This document shows positions 16,673 through 27,722 of a DNA stretch of 64,000 nucleotides, piece by piece. Positions within the stretch are counted from its first letter, which is position 1. Every line of letters begins with the position of its first letter. A program made the position numbers and the translations under genes. The notes under the pieces were generated by a model, which was not told the DNA's origin, made no database searches, and was given only the letters and a program-made list of their open reading frames with translations. The stretch is from Rhodovulum sp. ES.010. GTDB taxonomy: Bacteria > Pseudomonadota > Alphaproteobacteria > Rhodobacterales > Rhodobacteraceae. Where the stretch lies: the NCBI RefSeq assembly GCF_900142935.1, contig NZ_FSRS01000001.1:1870001-1934000 (forward strand), written 5' to 3'.

Positions 16673-18262
16673 TCAGCCCCCGTCCCGGGTGAGCAGGCGC
16701 CGGACCTCGGCCACCAGGTCGCCGCGCGCGGCCTCGAACTGCGCCGGCTGGGCTTTCCATTCCTCGAGGCTCGCGCTTTCGGCGATCTTCGCGCCCAGCA
16801 CCAGGTCCTTGATCTGGACGACGCCCCGCTCGGCCTCGTCCGAACCCTGGATGATCGCCACGGGCGAATTGCGCCGGTCGGCATATTTCAATTGGTTGCC
16901 GAAATTCTTCGGGTTGCCCAGATAGACCTCGGCGCGGATGCCCGCCGCGCGCAACTCGCCCACCATGGCCTGATAGTCGGCCATCCGGTCGCGGTCCATC
17001 ACGGTGACGATGACCGGGCCCTGCATCGTGCCCCCTGCCCGGCCCTTGGCACGGAGCGCGGCCAGCAGCCGGTCGACCCCGATGGAGACGCCGGTCGCCG
17101 GAACCTCCTGCCCGGTGAAGCGCTTGACGAGGTCGTCGTAGCGCCCGCCCCCGGCGACCGAGCCGAACTGCCGCGGCCGGCCCTTCTCGTCGGTGATCTC
17201 GAAGGTCAGTTCGGCCTCGTAGACCGGGCCGGTGTAGTAGCCGAGGCCGCGGACGACGGAGGGGTCGATGACGATGCGGTCGGGGCCGTAGCCTTGGGCG
17301 GCGAGGAGGTCGGCAATCGCCATTAGTTCGGTGACACCCTCGTTCCCGACAGCTGAGCCAACCACGAGTTGTTTCAAGCGCTGCAGCACTAGGCCCTGGC
17401 TCGGGTTCGATGACGTTCCTTCTAAAGAACCCCAAGAACCAGCCTCAGGACAATCTTCACACTCTGCCGAATCTTCAGATTCAGTCACCGGTGATTTGCA
17501 TGCATTCACAAATGAAAGGACGACTTCAACTTGATCGCCCGACAGCCCAGCCCCTTCGGTAAAATCCCCCGACTCGTCCGTCCGCCCCTCGCCCAGCAGA
17601 GCTCGCACGCCGTCCTCGCCCAGCCGGTCCAGCTTGTCGATGGCGCGCAGCACGATGCCGCGTTCGTGCTCGAACTTGTCGGAGTCGGCGGGGTCGAGGA
17701 TGCCCGCAACCTCCATTACGCCATTCAACACTTTCCGATTGTTCACCCGCACGATGTAGTCGCCGCGGGGGATGCCCACGGCCTCCAGCGTGTCGGCCAG
17801 CATCGCGCAGATCTCGGCATCCGCGGCCACCGAGGCCGACCCGACCGTATCGGCATCGCATTGATAGAACTGGCGGAATCGGCCCGGACCAGGTTTCTCG
17901 TTGCGCCAGACCGGGCCCATCGCGTAGCGGCGGTAGGGGAAGGGCAGGTCGTTGCGGAACTGCGCGGCGACGCGGGCGAGCGGCGCGGTCAGGTCGTAGC
18001 GCAGCGCCAGCCAGTCGCCGTCCTCCTCTTCCTGCCAGGCGAAGACGCCGGCATGGGGGCGGTCCACGTCGGGCAGGTACTTGCCCAGCGCCTCGAGCGT
18101 TTCCACGGCAGAAGTCTCAAGCGGATCGTAACCATAACGGTGATAGACCTCGGCAATGGTGTCGAGCATCGCCTTGCGTTCGGTGACGTCGGCGCCGAAA
18201 TAGTCGCGGAAGCCCTTGGGTGTCTCGGCCCTGGGGCGCCGGTTTTTTTTGTCCTTGGCCAT
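16673..18262 (-). CDS. hisS: Histidyl-tRNA synthetase with an unusual internal insertion
   Basis: This 529-residue class II synthetase charges tRNA-His. Motif 1 ([10 protein letters not shown] region), motif 2 ([20 protein letters not shown]), the histidine-binding loop ([16 protein letters not shown]) and motif 3 ([17 protein letters not shown]) are intact, followed by the anticodon-binding domain. Residues 245-300 hold an acidic, Ser- and Cys-rich stretch ([20 protein letters not shown]) encoded by distinctly lower-GC DNA at about 17363-17530. It lies in the insertion domain between motifs 2 and 3, where alphaproteobacterial HisS already varies. It stays in frame and leaves catalytic motifs untouched, so the enzyme is probably active. 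Confidence 0.94.
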   Translation of the reverse strand: MAKDKKNRRPRAETPKGFRDYFGADVTERKAMLDTIAEVYHRYGYDPLETSAVETLEALGKYLPDVDRPHAGVFAWQEEEDGDWLALRYDLTAPLARVAAQFRNDLPFPYRRYAMGPVWRNEKPGPGRFRQFYQCDADTVGSASVAADAEICAMLADTLEAVGIPRGDYIVRVNNRKVLNGVMEVAGILDPADSDKFEHERGIVLRAIDKLDRLGEDGVRALLGEGRTDESGDFTEGAGLSGDQVEVVLSFVNACKSPVTESEDSAECEDCPEAGSWGSLEGTSSNPSQGLVLQRLKQLVVGSAVGNEGVTELMAIADLLAAQGYGPDRIVIDPSVVRGLGYYTGPVYEAELTFEITDEKGRPRQFGSVAGGGRYDDLVKRFTGQEVPATGVSIGVDRLLAALRAKGRAGGTMQGPVIVTVMDRDRMADYQAMVGELRAAGIRAEVYLGNPKNFGNQLKYADRRNSPVAIIQGSDEAERGVVQIKDLVLGAKIAESASLEEWKAQPAQFEAARGDLVAEVRRLLTRDGG

Positions 18263-18348
18263 GCGCGCCTCACCGCCTGCCTCTCGCGTTCGCGCGGGGT
18301 CTAGCGGATGGGGGGCCGGGGGACAAGGTGGCTTTGGGGAGGCGGGGT

Positions 18349-18561
18349 ATGAGCATGGACGAAGAGCTTACGGCACTGGAAGAGCGGATCGCCCGGCTGA
18401 TCCGCGAGACCGAGGAATTGTCGGACGAGGTCGCCCGCCAATCCAAGGAAATCGGCCTGCTGCGGCGGCAGGTCGACATGCTGCTGGGGCGCGAGGCCGA
18501 ACGCGAATACGACGAGGGCGGCGGCGTACCGCTGGCCGACCGCAAACCGCCGCACTGGTAG
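18349..18561 (+). CDS. slyX: SlyX family protein
   Basis: This 70-residue protein is almost entirely coiled coil ([20 protein letters not shown] onwards) with the conserved SlyX tail [10 protein letters not shown]. The function is not established. A GGGGAGGCGGGG ribosome site sits just ahead of the ATG; an in-frame start further upstream would add a low-complexity leader and is unlikely. It lies between divergent hisS and the convergent sulfotransferase gene. Confidence 0.85.
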   Translation: MSMDEELTALEERIARLIRETEELSDEVARQSKEIGLLRRQVDMLLGREAEREYDEGGGVPLADRKPPHW

Positions 18562-18565
18562 CCGC

Positions 18566-19240
18566 CTAGCGCCCCGAGCGCGGCCGCGCATGGGCCCAGG
18601 CACGTTTCGCCCAGGCCAGCGGCGGCGCGAGGCGCCGGCCGCGCGAGCGCCCGGTATCGCCCCAGTCGGCGGCATTCAGCCCGTAGGCCGGGAAGGCGGC
18701 GATCAGCTTCTCGACCGGGTCGCGGTCGAGGTCGAACTCCACAAGCTGCTCCGGCCTGTCGGCCATATACGCCCGGACTGCCGCGATCTGCGCATCCCAG
18801 TCGGCCCGCCACTTCGCCGTCAGCGCCGCCTCGTCGGGCAGGCCCAGCGCCGCCATCGACCGGCGCGCGAATTCGCCGTGGCCGTGGCGCAGGCGCGAGG
18901 CGATCCAGGCCTCCCGGTCGCGCAGGTTCAGAAGAAGGATCGTGCCGGGATAGTCGCGCAGGATCTCGCGGAAGGCGGCGTTGCCCTCGTAATACTCGGT
19001 CTCGGTGACGTGGATCAGGTCGCAATAGAAGGTGTAGCCCTCGATCCCGGCCAGCGCCTTGCGCCCCCGTGCCAGGTTCTCGCGGATGATCCGCGCGGCG
19101 GTCTGCGAGCGCCGCGCGGGACGCCGGTGCTTGTGATGCAGCGCGGGATGCCCGCCCCCCTCGAACAGGCGGGCGAGACTGCGGGTGCCGCACTTGTTGA
19201 ACCCCACTTGCACAACGCGAGGCAAGGGCGAACCGGCCAT
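18566..19240 (-). CDS. Sulfotransferase-family protein
   Basis: This 224-residue protein opens with VVQVGFNKCGTRSLARLFEG, the 5'-phosphosulfate (PAPS) binding loop of sulfotransferases. A second conserved stretch, ILLLNLRDREAWIASRL, corresponds to the 3'-phosphate binding part. The acceptor substrate is unknown. The start overlaps the dnaE stop by one base, so it is probably read from the dnaE transcript even though the functions have no obvious link. It ends 4 bases from the convergent slyX stop. Confidence 0.8.
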   Translation of the reverse strand: MAGSPLPRVVQVGFNKCGTRSLARLFEGGGHPALHHKHRRPARRSQTAARIIRENLARGRKALAGIEGYTFYCDLIHVTETEYYEGNAAFREILRDYPGTILLLNLRDREAWIASRLRHGHGEFARRSMAALGLPDEAALTAKWRADWDAQIAAVRAYMADRPEQLVEFDLDRDPVEKLIAAFPAYGLNAADWGDTGRSRGRRLAPPLAWAKRAWAHARPRSGR

Positions 19241-22200
19241 CAGAAATCCTCGACCAGCGCGACGCCCGGCAGCGATTTCAGCGCACCCTTGATCTCGGGC
19301 GTGACCGGGTAGCTGTCGCCGATCTCGATGCAGCAGTCATGGGGGCGGCTGCCGTCGCCGACCGGTAGATCGAGATTGACCAGGCGCAGCCGGATCGGCG
19401 CGCCGGGCCGGCCCCGCGGCGCCGTGCCGATCTGGTCGAGCAGCTTGCGCACATGCAGCGCGGCCTCCTCGCTCTCGATCGCGACCTCGACCCCCAGCGG
19501 GCCGGCATCGGCGATGAGCGTGTCCATCGCCGCGAGCCCGCGGACGGTCGGGTCGAACTGCCCCTCGGAAAAGCGCGCCTCCAGCGTGGCGACGACCTTG
19601 TCGGTGGTTTCCAGCACCTTGCGCGCGGCGGCCAGGTCCGCCTCCTCGCGGGCAAACATCGCAACGCCGGAGAGTTGCCCGGTGGGGTCGGACAGGTCCA
19701 GGCGCATGTAACGGGTGCCCTTGGCGCTTTTCATCTCGCGGTAGCCCGAGACCAGAACGCCGACCTTCATCACCGCGCCGCCCTTGCGCTCCGCCCGATC
19801 GCGCGCGGCCTCCAGGCTCAGCACATCCTTGCGGCGCAGCGCGGCCAGGTAGTCGTCAAGCGGATGGCCAGAGAGGTAGAAGCCGATCGCCGCAGCCTCC
19901 TCGGCGAGCCGCTCGTTCGGCAGCCAGTCGTCCACGGGCGCAAGCCGCGGCTCCGGCAGGTCCTCGCCCGCCTCGCCGAACAGCGACACCTGCGCCGAGC
20001 CGCGCTGGTCGTGCACGGCGGCGGAATAGGCGGACAGGGCATCGAGGCTGTCGAAGATGCGCCGACGGTTGCGGTCGAGTTCGTCGAAGGCCCCGGCGCG
20101 GGCCAGCATCTCGAGCGGCCGTTTGCCGATCCGTTTCAGGTCCACCCGGCGGGCGAAGTCATAGAGCGTGGCGAAAGGTTTGTCCCCCCTGCCCTCGACG
20201 ATCAGCTTCATCGCCTCGATGCCAACGTTCTTGAGCGCGCCAAGGCCGTAGACCAGCCGGCCGTCGGCGACGCCGAACATCGCGCCGGACCGGTTCACGC
20301 AGGGCGGCACGATCTCGATCTTCAGCCCCCGGCGCACCTCCTCGGCATAGATCGCCAGCTTTTCGGTCAGGTGGATATCGCAATTCATAACGCCGGCCAT
20401 GAACTCGACCGGGTGGTTGGCCTTGAGCCAGGCGGTCTGGTAGCTGACCACGGCATAAGCGGCGGCGTGGGACTTGTTGAAGCCGTAATTGGCGAATTTC
20501 TCCAGGAGGTCCCAGACCTCCTGCGCCTTCGCCTTGTCCACCCCGTTCTCGGCGGCCCCTTTCAGGAACTTGGGCCGCTCCTCGTCCATCGCCTCCTTGA
20601 TCTTCTTGCCCATCGCCCGGCGCAGCAGGTCGGCGCCGCCCAGGCTGTAGCCCGCCATTTCCTGAGCGATCTGCATCACCTGTTCCTGGTAGACGATGAT
20701 GCCCTGGGTCTCGTCCAGGATGTGGTCGATGGTGGGATGCAGGCGGTCGCGTTTCGAAAGGCCGTTCTTGACCTCGCAGTATTTCGGGATGTTCTCCATG
20801 GGGCCGGGGCGGTAAAGCGCTACCAGCGCGACGATATCCTCGATGCAGGTCGGCTTCATGCGCCTGAGCGCATCCATCATGCCCGAGCTTTCCACCTGAA
20901 ACACCGCCACCGTGTCTGCGGCGGCGTAAAGCGCATAGGTCCTCTCGTCGTCGAGCGGGATCTGGCCGATGTCGTTCTCGGCCCCCGGGGCGGGGTCATA
21001 GAGGCGGGTGCCGTCGGCGGCCTCGTGCAACTGGCGACCGGTGCCGAGGATCAGGTCGATGGCGTTCTGGATGACGGTCAGCGTCTTCAACCCGAGAAAG
21101 TCGAACTTCACCAGACCCGCCTGTTCCACCCATTTCATGTTGAACTGGGTCGCCGGCATTTCCGAGCGCGGGTCCTGGTATAGCGGCACCAACTCGTCCA
21201 GCGGCCGATCCCCGATCACCACGCCCGCGGCATGGGTCGACGCGTTCCTCAGCAACCCCTCGACCTGCTGGCCGTAGGTCAAGAGCCGGTCGACCACCTC
21301 TTCGGCGCGGGCGGCCTCGCGCAGGCGAGGTTCCTCCTTCAAGGCCTTCTCGATGGAAACGGGCTTCACCCCCTCCACCGGGATCAGCTTCGACAGCTTG
21401 TCGACCTGCCCATAGGGCATTTGCAGCACCCGGCCCACGTCGCGCACCGCTGCCTTGGACAGGAGCGCACCGAAGGTGATGATCTGCGCCACCTTTTCCC
21501 GCCCATACTTGCGCTGGACGTATTCGATGACCTCCTCGCGGCGGTCCATGCAGAAGTCGATATCGAAGTCGGGCATGGAAACCCGCTCGGGGTTCAGGAA
21601 GCGTTCGAAGAGCAGCGAGTAGCGCAAGGGGTCGAGGTCGGTGATGGTCAGCGCATAGGCCACGAGGCTGCCCGCGCCCGAGCCGCGCCCCGGCCCCACG
21701 GGAATGTCGTGCTCTTTGGCACACTTGATGAAATCGGCAACGATCAGAAAATAGCCGGGGAAGCCCATCGACTCGATGATGCCCAGCTCGAACTCCAGCC
21801 GTTCTTCATACTCCTCAACCGGCGCGGCATGGGGAATGACCGCCAGCCGCGCGGCGAGCCCCTCCTTCGCCTGGCGCCGCAACTCTTCCACCTCGTCATC
21901 GGCGAAGCGCGGCAGGATGGGCTTGCGCTTCTCGGATTTCACCGCGCAGCGCCGGGCGATTTCGACCGTGTTCTCCAGCGCTTCGGGCAGATCGGCGAAC
22001 AGCGCCGCCATTTCCTCCGCGCTCTTGAAATAGTGCTGCGGCGTCAGCCGGCGGCGCGGCGCGGCCTGGTCGACATAGGCGCCCTCCGCGATGCAGATCA
22101 GCGCGTCGTGGGCCTCGTACATCTCGGTCTTGGGGAAATAGACGTCGTTCGTGGCGACCAGCGGCAGGCCCATCGCATAGGCCATCTCGACATGGCCGCG

Positions 22201-22776
22201 CTCGGTCGCCTGCTCGGCCTCCGTTACCTGGCCACCCTCGCCCGGGTGGCGCTGCAACTCGACGTAAAGACGGTCGGGGAAGGCGGCGGCCAGCCGCGTC
22301 ATCAACGCCTCGGCCTTCAGCCGCTGCCCGGCCTGCAAGAGCCGGCCGACCGGGCCGTCCGGCCCGCCCGTGAGGCAGATGAGCCCCGCGGCATGGGCGT
22401 CCAATTGATCCGGCGTGACGCTGGGCAACTCCCCGTGCTTTCCGACGTAGAGGCAGGAGTTGAGCTTCAAGAGGTTCTCGTATCCCGTCTCGTTCTGCGC
22501 CAGCAGCACCAGGGCCGCCGGCGGGCGCGGCCGCTCGCCCGGCGCGGCCGGGTCGAAGGCCACGTCCACCTGGCAGCCGATGATCGGCTGCACGCCGGCG
22601 GCGGCGGCCAGGACAGAAAACTCCAGCGCGCAGAACATGTTGTTGGTGTCCGTCACGGCGACGGCGGGCATGCCGGCCGCGGCACAGAGATCGGGCAGCT
22701 TCTTGACGCGCACCGCTCCTTCGAGAAGCGAATACTCGGTGTGCAGGCGAAGATGGATGAATCGGGGGGAAGCCAT
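19240..22776 (-). CDS. dnaE: DNA polymerase III alpha subunit
   Basis: This is the replicative polymerase, 1178 residues, the normal DnaE1 length. The N-terminal PHP domain begins FIHLRLHTEYSLLEGAVRVK. The polymerase core shows GPGRGSGAGSLVAYALTITD and the catalytic aspartates in MPDFDIDFCMDRREEVIEYV. Further on are the helix-hairpin-helix region, an OB-fold (about 1000-1080) and a C-terminal tau/beta-interaction region. It is divergent from the nucleoside-type ABC operon. No other replication gene is adjacent. Confidence 0.97.
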   Translation of the reverse strand: MASPRFIHLRLHTEYSLLEGAVRVKKLPDLCAAAGMPAVAVTDTNNMFCALEFSVLAAAAGVQPIIGCQVDVAFDPAAPGERPRPPAALVLLAQNETGYENLLKLNSCLYVGKHGELPSVTPDQLDAHAAGLICLTGGPDGPVGRLLQAGQRLKAEALMTRLAAAFPDRLYVELQRHPGEGGQVTEAEQATERGHVEMAYAMGLPLVATNDVYFPKTEMYEAHDALICIAEGAYVDQAAPRRRLTPQHYFKSAEEMAALFADLPEALENTVEIARRCAVKSEKRKPILPRFADDEVEELRRQAKEGLAARLAVIPHAAPVEEYEERLEFELGIIESMGFPGYFLIVADFIKCAKEHDIPVGPGRGSGAGSLVAYALTITDLDPLRYSLLFERFLNPERVSMPDFDIDFCMDRREEVIEYVQRKYGREKVAQIITFGALLSKAAVRDVGRVLQMPYGQVDKLSKLIPVEGVKPVSIEKALKEEPRLREAARAEEVVDRLLTYGQQVEGLLRNASTHAAGVVIGDRPLDELVPLYQDPRSEMPATQFNMKWVEQAGLVKFDFLGLKTLTVIQNAIDLILGTGRQLHEAADGTRLYDPAPGAENDIGQIPLDDERTYALYAAADTVAVFQVESSGMMDALRRMKPTCIEDIVALVALYRPGPMENIPKYCEVKNGLSKRDRLHPTIDHILDETQGIIVYQEQVMQIAQEMAGYSLGGADLLRRAMGKKIKEAMDEERPKFLKGAAENGVDKAKAQEVWDLLEKFANYGFNKSHAAAYAVVSYQTAWLKANHPVEFMAGVMNCDIHLTEKLAIYAEEVRRGLKIEIVPPCVNRSGAMFGVADGRLVYGLGALKNVGIEAMKLIVEGRGDKPFATLYDFARRVDLKRIGKRPLEMLARAGAFDELDRNRRRIFDSLDALSAYSAAVHDQRGSAQVSLFGEAGEDLPEPRLAPVDDWLPNERLAEEAAAIGFYLSGHPLDDYLAALRRKDVLSLEAARDRAERKGGAVMKVGVLVSGYREMKSAKGTRYMRLDLSDPTGQLSGVAMFAREEADLAAARKVLETTDKVVATLEARFSEGQFDPTVRGLAAMDTLIADAGPLGVEVAIESEEAALHVRKLLDQIGTAPRGRPGAPIRLRLVNLDLPVGDGSRPHDCCIEIGDSYPVTPEIKGALKSLPGVALVEDF

Positions 22777-22970
22777 GCCGCAAGTCTAACCACCGCCAGC
22801 GCCCCGGCAATCCCAAAGGTTCCCCTTTTGGCCCTGCGCCGATCTGCCCATGAAACGGGCATCTGCCCTCGCGCCGTGCGTTTCGGGCCGGCATATGGCC
22901 CTCTTGCCATTGCGGCGCCCCGCGCCCACAGGCTACTAAGCGCGGGAAGGGAAAAGGGGACACCGCCCTG
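22777..22970. promoter_or_regulatory. Divergent intergenic region between dnaE and the ABC importer operon
   Basis: These 194 bases must hold promoters for both directions. No convincing -35/-10 pair or operator palindrome was found. AAAAGGGGA near 22955 serves as ribosome site for the GTG start at 22971. Confidence 0.4.
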
Positions 22971-24491
22971 GTGCCAGCGCTTCTGACAGTCGACGGCCTG
23001 ACGAAGGCCTATCCCGGCGTGGTCGCCAATGACCATGTCAGCTTCGACATCGCCGAGGGCGAGGTACATGCCCTGTTGGGCGAGAACGGCGCCGGCAAGT
23101 CAACGCTGGTCAAGATGATCTACGGCCTGGTGCAACCCGATTCCGGGCGGATGACCCTGCGCGGCGCCCCCTACGCGCCGCCCGAGCCCAGCGACGCGCG
23201 CAAGGCCGGCATCGCCATGGTGTTCCAGCATTTCTCGCTGTTCGCTGCGCTCGACGTGGCAGAGAACATCGCGCTGGGAATGGAGAACCCGCCGCCGATG
23301 CGCCACCTCTCCGCCCGCATCCGCGAGGTCAGCGAAACCTACGGCCTGCCGCTGAAACCCGACCGTCTGGTCGGCGATCTCTCGGCGGGCGAACGCCAGC
23401 GGGTCGAGATCATCCGTTGCCTGCTGCAGGACCCGCGGCTTCTGATCATGGACGAGCCGACCTCGGTGCTGACCCCGCAGGAGGTCGACATCCTCTTCGC
23501 GACGCTGCGCAAGCTGGCCTCCGAAGGGACCGCGATCCTCTACATCTCGCACAAGCTCGAGGAGATCCGCACGCTCTGCGACCGGGCGACGATCCTGCGG
23601 CTCGGCCGGGTCGTCGACAGCTGCGATCCGCGCGAGAAGAGCGCGGCCGAACTGGCCGAGATGATGGTGGGCGCGAAGCTCGCGGCACCCGCGCGGGCGG
23701 GCGACAGCCTCGGCGAGGTGGTGCTGGAGGTCGCGGGGCTGTCGCTGCCCTCGGCCAACCCCTTCGGCACCAGCCTGCGCGACGTCTCGTTTTCCGTGCG
23801 GTCCGGCGAAATCCTCGGCATCGGGGGCGTGGCGGGCAACGGGCAGGACGAGCTTCTTGCCGCGCTTTCCGGCGAGGCCACCGTCGCGTCCGATGCGGTA
23901 AAACTCAACGGCCAGCCGATCGGCGCGCTGGGGCCCGGCCCGCGCCGCCGCATCGCTGTGCTGGCCGCACCCGAGGAACGGCTCGGCCATGCCGCCGCGC
24001 CGGACATGAGCCTTACCGAGAACGCGGTGCTCACCGCCGCGATCCGCGAGGGGCTGGCCGCGCGGGGCTTCCTGAACTGGCCCGCCGCGCGCGCCTTCGC
24101 CGAGAAGGTGATCGAGGCGTTCGACGTGCGCACCCCCGGCCCCGGCAATGCCGCGCGCTCGCTTTCCGGGGGGAACCTGCAGAAATTCGTCATCGGCCGC
24201 GAGGTCTTGCAGCGTCCCGAAGTCCTGGTCGTGAACCAGCCGACGTGGGGCGTCGATGCCTCGGCCGCGTCCTCGATCCGGCAGGCGCTGCTTGACCTGG
24301 CCGAGGCCGGGACGGCGGTGGTCGTCATCAGCCAGGATCTGGATGAATTGATGGAAATCTCCGATCGCTTCGCCGCACTGAACGAAGGGCGCCTGTCGGC
24401 ACCGCGTCCCGCGCAGGGGCTGACGCTGGAGGAGGTCGGCCTGATGATGGGCGGCGCCCACGACATGGAGGTCGCGCATGTGGCCGAGTGA
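22971..24491 (+). CDS. ABC transporter ATP-binding protein (BMP/nucleoside type)
   Basis: This 506-residue protein contains two fused ABC domains, as in NupA and sugar/nucleoside importers. Domain 1 has Walker A GENGAGKSTLVKMIYG, signature LSAGERQRVEI and Walker B LLIMDEPTSVLTPQE. Domain 2 has a degenerate Walker A (GVAGNGQDELLAAL) and signature LSGGNLQKFVIGRE. The start is GTG with AAAAGGGGA upstream. It energises the two permeases that follow. The family imports purine nucleosides or related bases; the exact substrate cannot be read from sequence. Confidence 0.9.
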   Translation: MPALLTVDGLTKAYPGVVANDHVSFDIAEGEVHALLGENGAGKSTLVKMIYGLVQPDSGRMTLRGAPYAPPEPSDARKAGIAMVFQHFSLFAALDVAENIALGMENPPPMRHLSARIREVSETYGLPLKPDRLVGDLSAGERQRVEIIRCLLQDPRLLIMDEPTSVLTPQEVDILFATLRKLASEGTAILYISHKLEEIRTLCDRATILRLGRVVDSCDPREKSAAELAEMMVGAKLAAPARAGDSLGEVVLEVAGLSLPSANPFGTSLRDVSFSVRSGEILGIGGVAGNGQDELLAALSGEATVASDAVKLNGQPIGALGPGPRRRIAVLAAPEERLGHAAAPDMSLTENAVLTAAIREGLAARGFLNWPAARAFAEKVIEAFDVRTPGPGNAARSLSGGNLQKFVIGREVLQRPEVLVVNQPTWGVDASAASSIRQALLDLAEAGTAVVVISQDLDELMEISDRFAALNEGRLSAPRPAQGLTLEEVGLMMGGAHDMEVAHVAE

Positions 24492-24500
24492 GGGGCGCAC

Positions 24501-25586
24501 ATGATCCGCCTCGAAAGACGCCCCCAACCGTCGCGTGCCTGGACGGTCGCGGCGCCATTGCTCGCGGTCGCGCTGACCATGGCGGCAGGCGGGCTGATGT
24601 TCGCGGCCCTCGGCAAGGACCCGATCGAAGCGATCCGCACGATCTTCTGGGACCCACTGTTCAACGAGCAGTTCGCCAGCTATTCGCGGCCGCAACTGCT
24701 TGTGAAGGCGGGGCCGCTGATCCTGATCGCGATCGGGCTGTCGCTCGGGTTCCGGGCCGGCATCTGGAACATCGGCGCCGAGGGGCAATACATCATGGGT
24801 GCGCTCGCCGGCGCGGGTGTGGCGCTGGCATTCTACCCGCTGGATGCGTGGGTCCTGTTCCCGATGATGGTAATCGCGGGAGCGCTCGGCGGCTGGGCCT
24901 GGGCGATGATCCCCGCGCTTCTGAAGACCCGCTTCCGGACCAACGAGATCCTCGTCTCGCTCCTGCTCGTCTACGTGGCTGAGCAGGTGCTGGCCTCGAT
25001 GTCGCTGGGACTGATGCGCAACCCCGAGGGCGGAGGCTTTCCGGGCAGCCGGAATCTGCAGCAATACCCCGCCGCGGCGAATCCCGAACTGATCGAAGGG
25101 ACCGGCATGCATTGGGGCGTGGTCGCGGCCTTCATCGCGGTGATCGCGGCCTACATCCTGCTCAACCGCCACATGCTGGGCTTCCAGATACGGCTGACCG
25201 GTCAATCCCCCCGCGCCGCGCGATTCGCCGGCGTGAACCCGAACGCGCTGGTGATCTTCTGCCTCGGCACCTCGGGCGCGTTGGCGGGCCTTGCCGGGCT
25301 CTTCGAGGTGTCCGGCCCGGCCGGCCAGGTCTCGATCGACTTCAACCAGGGCTACGGCTTCACCGCGATCATCGTGGCCTTCCTCGGCCGGCTGCACCCG
25401 GTCGGAATCCTGCTGGCGGGCCTGTTGATGGCGCTGACCTATATCGGCGGCGAACTTGCACAATTCATGCTCGGCATCCCGGCCGCCGCGATCCAGGCCT
25501 TTCAGGGCATGCTGCTCTTCTTTCTGCTGGGGGTCGATGTCTTGTCCAATTACAACATTCGGCTCGGCCGGCGGGAGGTCGCCTAG
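24501..25586 (+). CDS. ABC transporter permease (BMP/nucleoside type, first subunit)
   Basis: This 361-residue inner-membrane protein has about ten hydrophobic helices and belongs to the BPD_transp_2 family that also includes branched-chain amino-acid and ribose permeases. Conserved text includes GFRAGIWNIGAEGQYIMGAL and GFTAIIVAFLGRLHPVGILL. It starts 9 bases after the ATPase stop and ends directly before the second permease, so the subunits are made together. Confidence 0.9.
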   Translation: MIRLERRPQPSRAWTVAAPLLAVALTMAAGGLMFAALGKDPIEAIRTIFWDPLFNEQFASYSRPQLLVKAGPLILIAIGLSLGFRAGIWNIGAEGQYIMGALAGAGVALAFYPLDAWVLFPMMVIAGALGGWAWAMIPALLKTRFRTNEILVSLLLVYVAEQVLASMSLGLMRNPEGGGFPGSRNLQQYPAAANPELIEGTGMHWGVVAAFIAVIAAYILLNRHMLGFQIRLTGQSPRAARFAGVNPNALVIFCLGTSGALAGLAGLFEVSGPAGQVSIDFNQGYGFTAIIVAFLGRLHPVGILLAGLLMALTYIGGELAQFMLGIPAAAIQAFQGMLLFFLLGVDVLSNYNIRLGRREVA

Positions 25587-26519
25587 ATGGATTTCGGTGC
25601 GATCAACCCGGTCGTCCTGATCGCCTCGCTGATGGTGGCCTCGACCCCGATCCTGCTGGCCGCGATCGGCGAACTGGTGGTCGAGAAGTCGGGCGTTCTG
25701 AACCTCGGTGTCGAGGGGATGATGATCACCGGCGCGATCTGCGGCTTCGCCATCGCCGTCGAGACCGGCAACCCGACGTTCGGCTTTCTCGCCGCGATGG
25801 TGAGCGGCGCGCTCCTGTCGCTGGTCTTCGGGGTGCTGACACAGGTGCTGATGTCGAACCAGGTGGCGACGGGGCTTGCGCTGACGCTGTTCGGGCTGGG
25901 GCTCTCGGCGCTGCTGGGCCAGGGCTATGTCGGCGTCAAGCCGCCCGCGACCGGGCGGCTCGATCTCGGCCCGCTCTCGGACCTGCCGGTGGTGGGCCGC
26001 ATCCTGTTCTCCCACGACCTCATGGTCTATTTCAGCCTCGCGCTGGTCGCCGCGGTCTGGGCCTTTCTGCGCTACACGCGCGCGGGCCTGATCCTCCGTG
26101 CCGTGGGCGAGAACCACGACGCGGCGCATGCGCTGGGCTACAAGGTCGTGCGCATCCGGCTGGCCGCCATCGCCTTCGGCGGCGCCTGCGCGGGGCTGGG
26201 CGGGGCCTATCTCAGCCTCGTGCGCGTGCCGCAATGGACGGAAGGCATGACCGCCGGCGCGGGCTGGATCGCGCTGGCCATCGTCGTCTTCGCCAGCTGG
26301 CGCGCGGGGCGGGTGCTGCTCGGCGCCTATCTTTTCGGCGGGGTGGCGGTGCTGCAGCTGAACCTGCAGGCCGCGGGGCTGGCCGTGCCGGTCGAACTCT
26401 TGTCGGCCTCGCCCTATCTGGTAACGATCCTTGTGCTCGTCATCATGTCGGCCGACCGGGGCCGCGCGGCGGTGGCCGCGCCCGCCTCGCTGGGCCGGGT
26501 CTTCCACGCCTCGACCTGA
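25587..26519 (+). CDS. ABC transporter permease (BMP/nucleoside type, second subunit)
   Basis: This 310-residue membrane protein is the partner of the previous permease. The hallmark is EKSGVLNLGVEGMMITGAIC, typical of NupQ-like subunits, followed by eight or more hydrophobic segments. Its ATG immediately follows the stop of the first permease. The two permeases would form a heterodimeric channel energised by the ATPase. Confidence 0.9.
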   Translation: MDFGAINPVVLIASLMVASTPILLAAIGELVVEKSGVLNLGVEGMMITGAICGFAIAVETGNPTFGFLAAMVSGALLSLVFGVLTQVLMSNQVATGLALTLFGLGLSALLGQGYVGVKPPATGRLDLGPLSDLPVVGRILFSHDLMVYFSLALVAAVWAFLRYTRAGLILRAVGENHDAAHALGYKVVRIRLAAIAFGGACAGLGGAYLSLVRVPQWTEGMTAGAGWIALAIVVFASWRAGRVLLGAYLFGGVAVLQLNLQAAGLAVPVELLSASPYLVTILVLVIMSADRGRAAVAAPASLGRVFHAST

Positions 26520-26576
26520 GGCGCTGCCAACAGGGGGGCCTTGGGGCCGCCCGTCAACTTGAGGGGAAAACACTCG

Positions 26577-27653
<1,077 letters not shown>

Positions 27654-27673
27654 GGCCGCCACGGCCATCCATG

Positions 27674-27696
27674 GGGGCCCGCGCCGCGCGGGCCCC
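27674..27696. terminator. GC-rich hairpin between convergent genes
   Basis: A perfect 10-base stem (GGGGCCCGCG / CGCGGGCCCC) with a 3-base loop lies 20 bases after the BMP gene stop and 26 bases from the convergent CBS gene stop. There is no T-tract. It may work in both directions, perhaps with Rho. Confidence 0.6.
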
Positions 27697-27722
27697 GACC
27701 GTGTCCGGCGTGCGCGCCCCGG

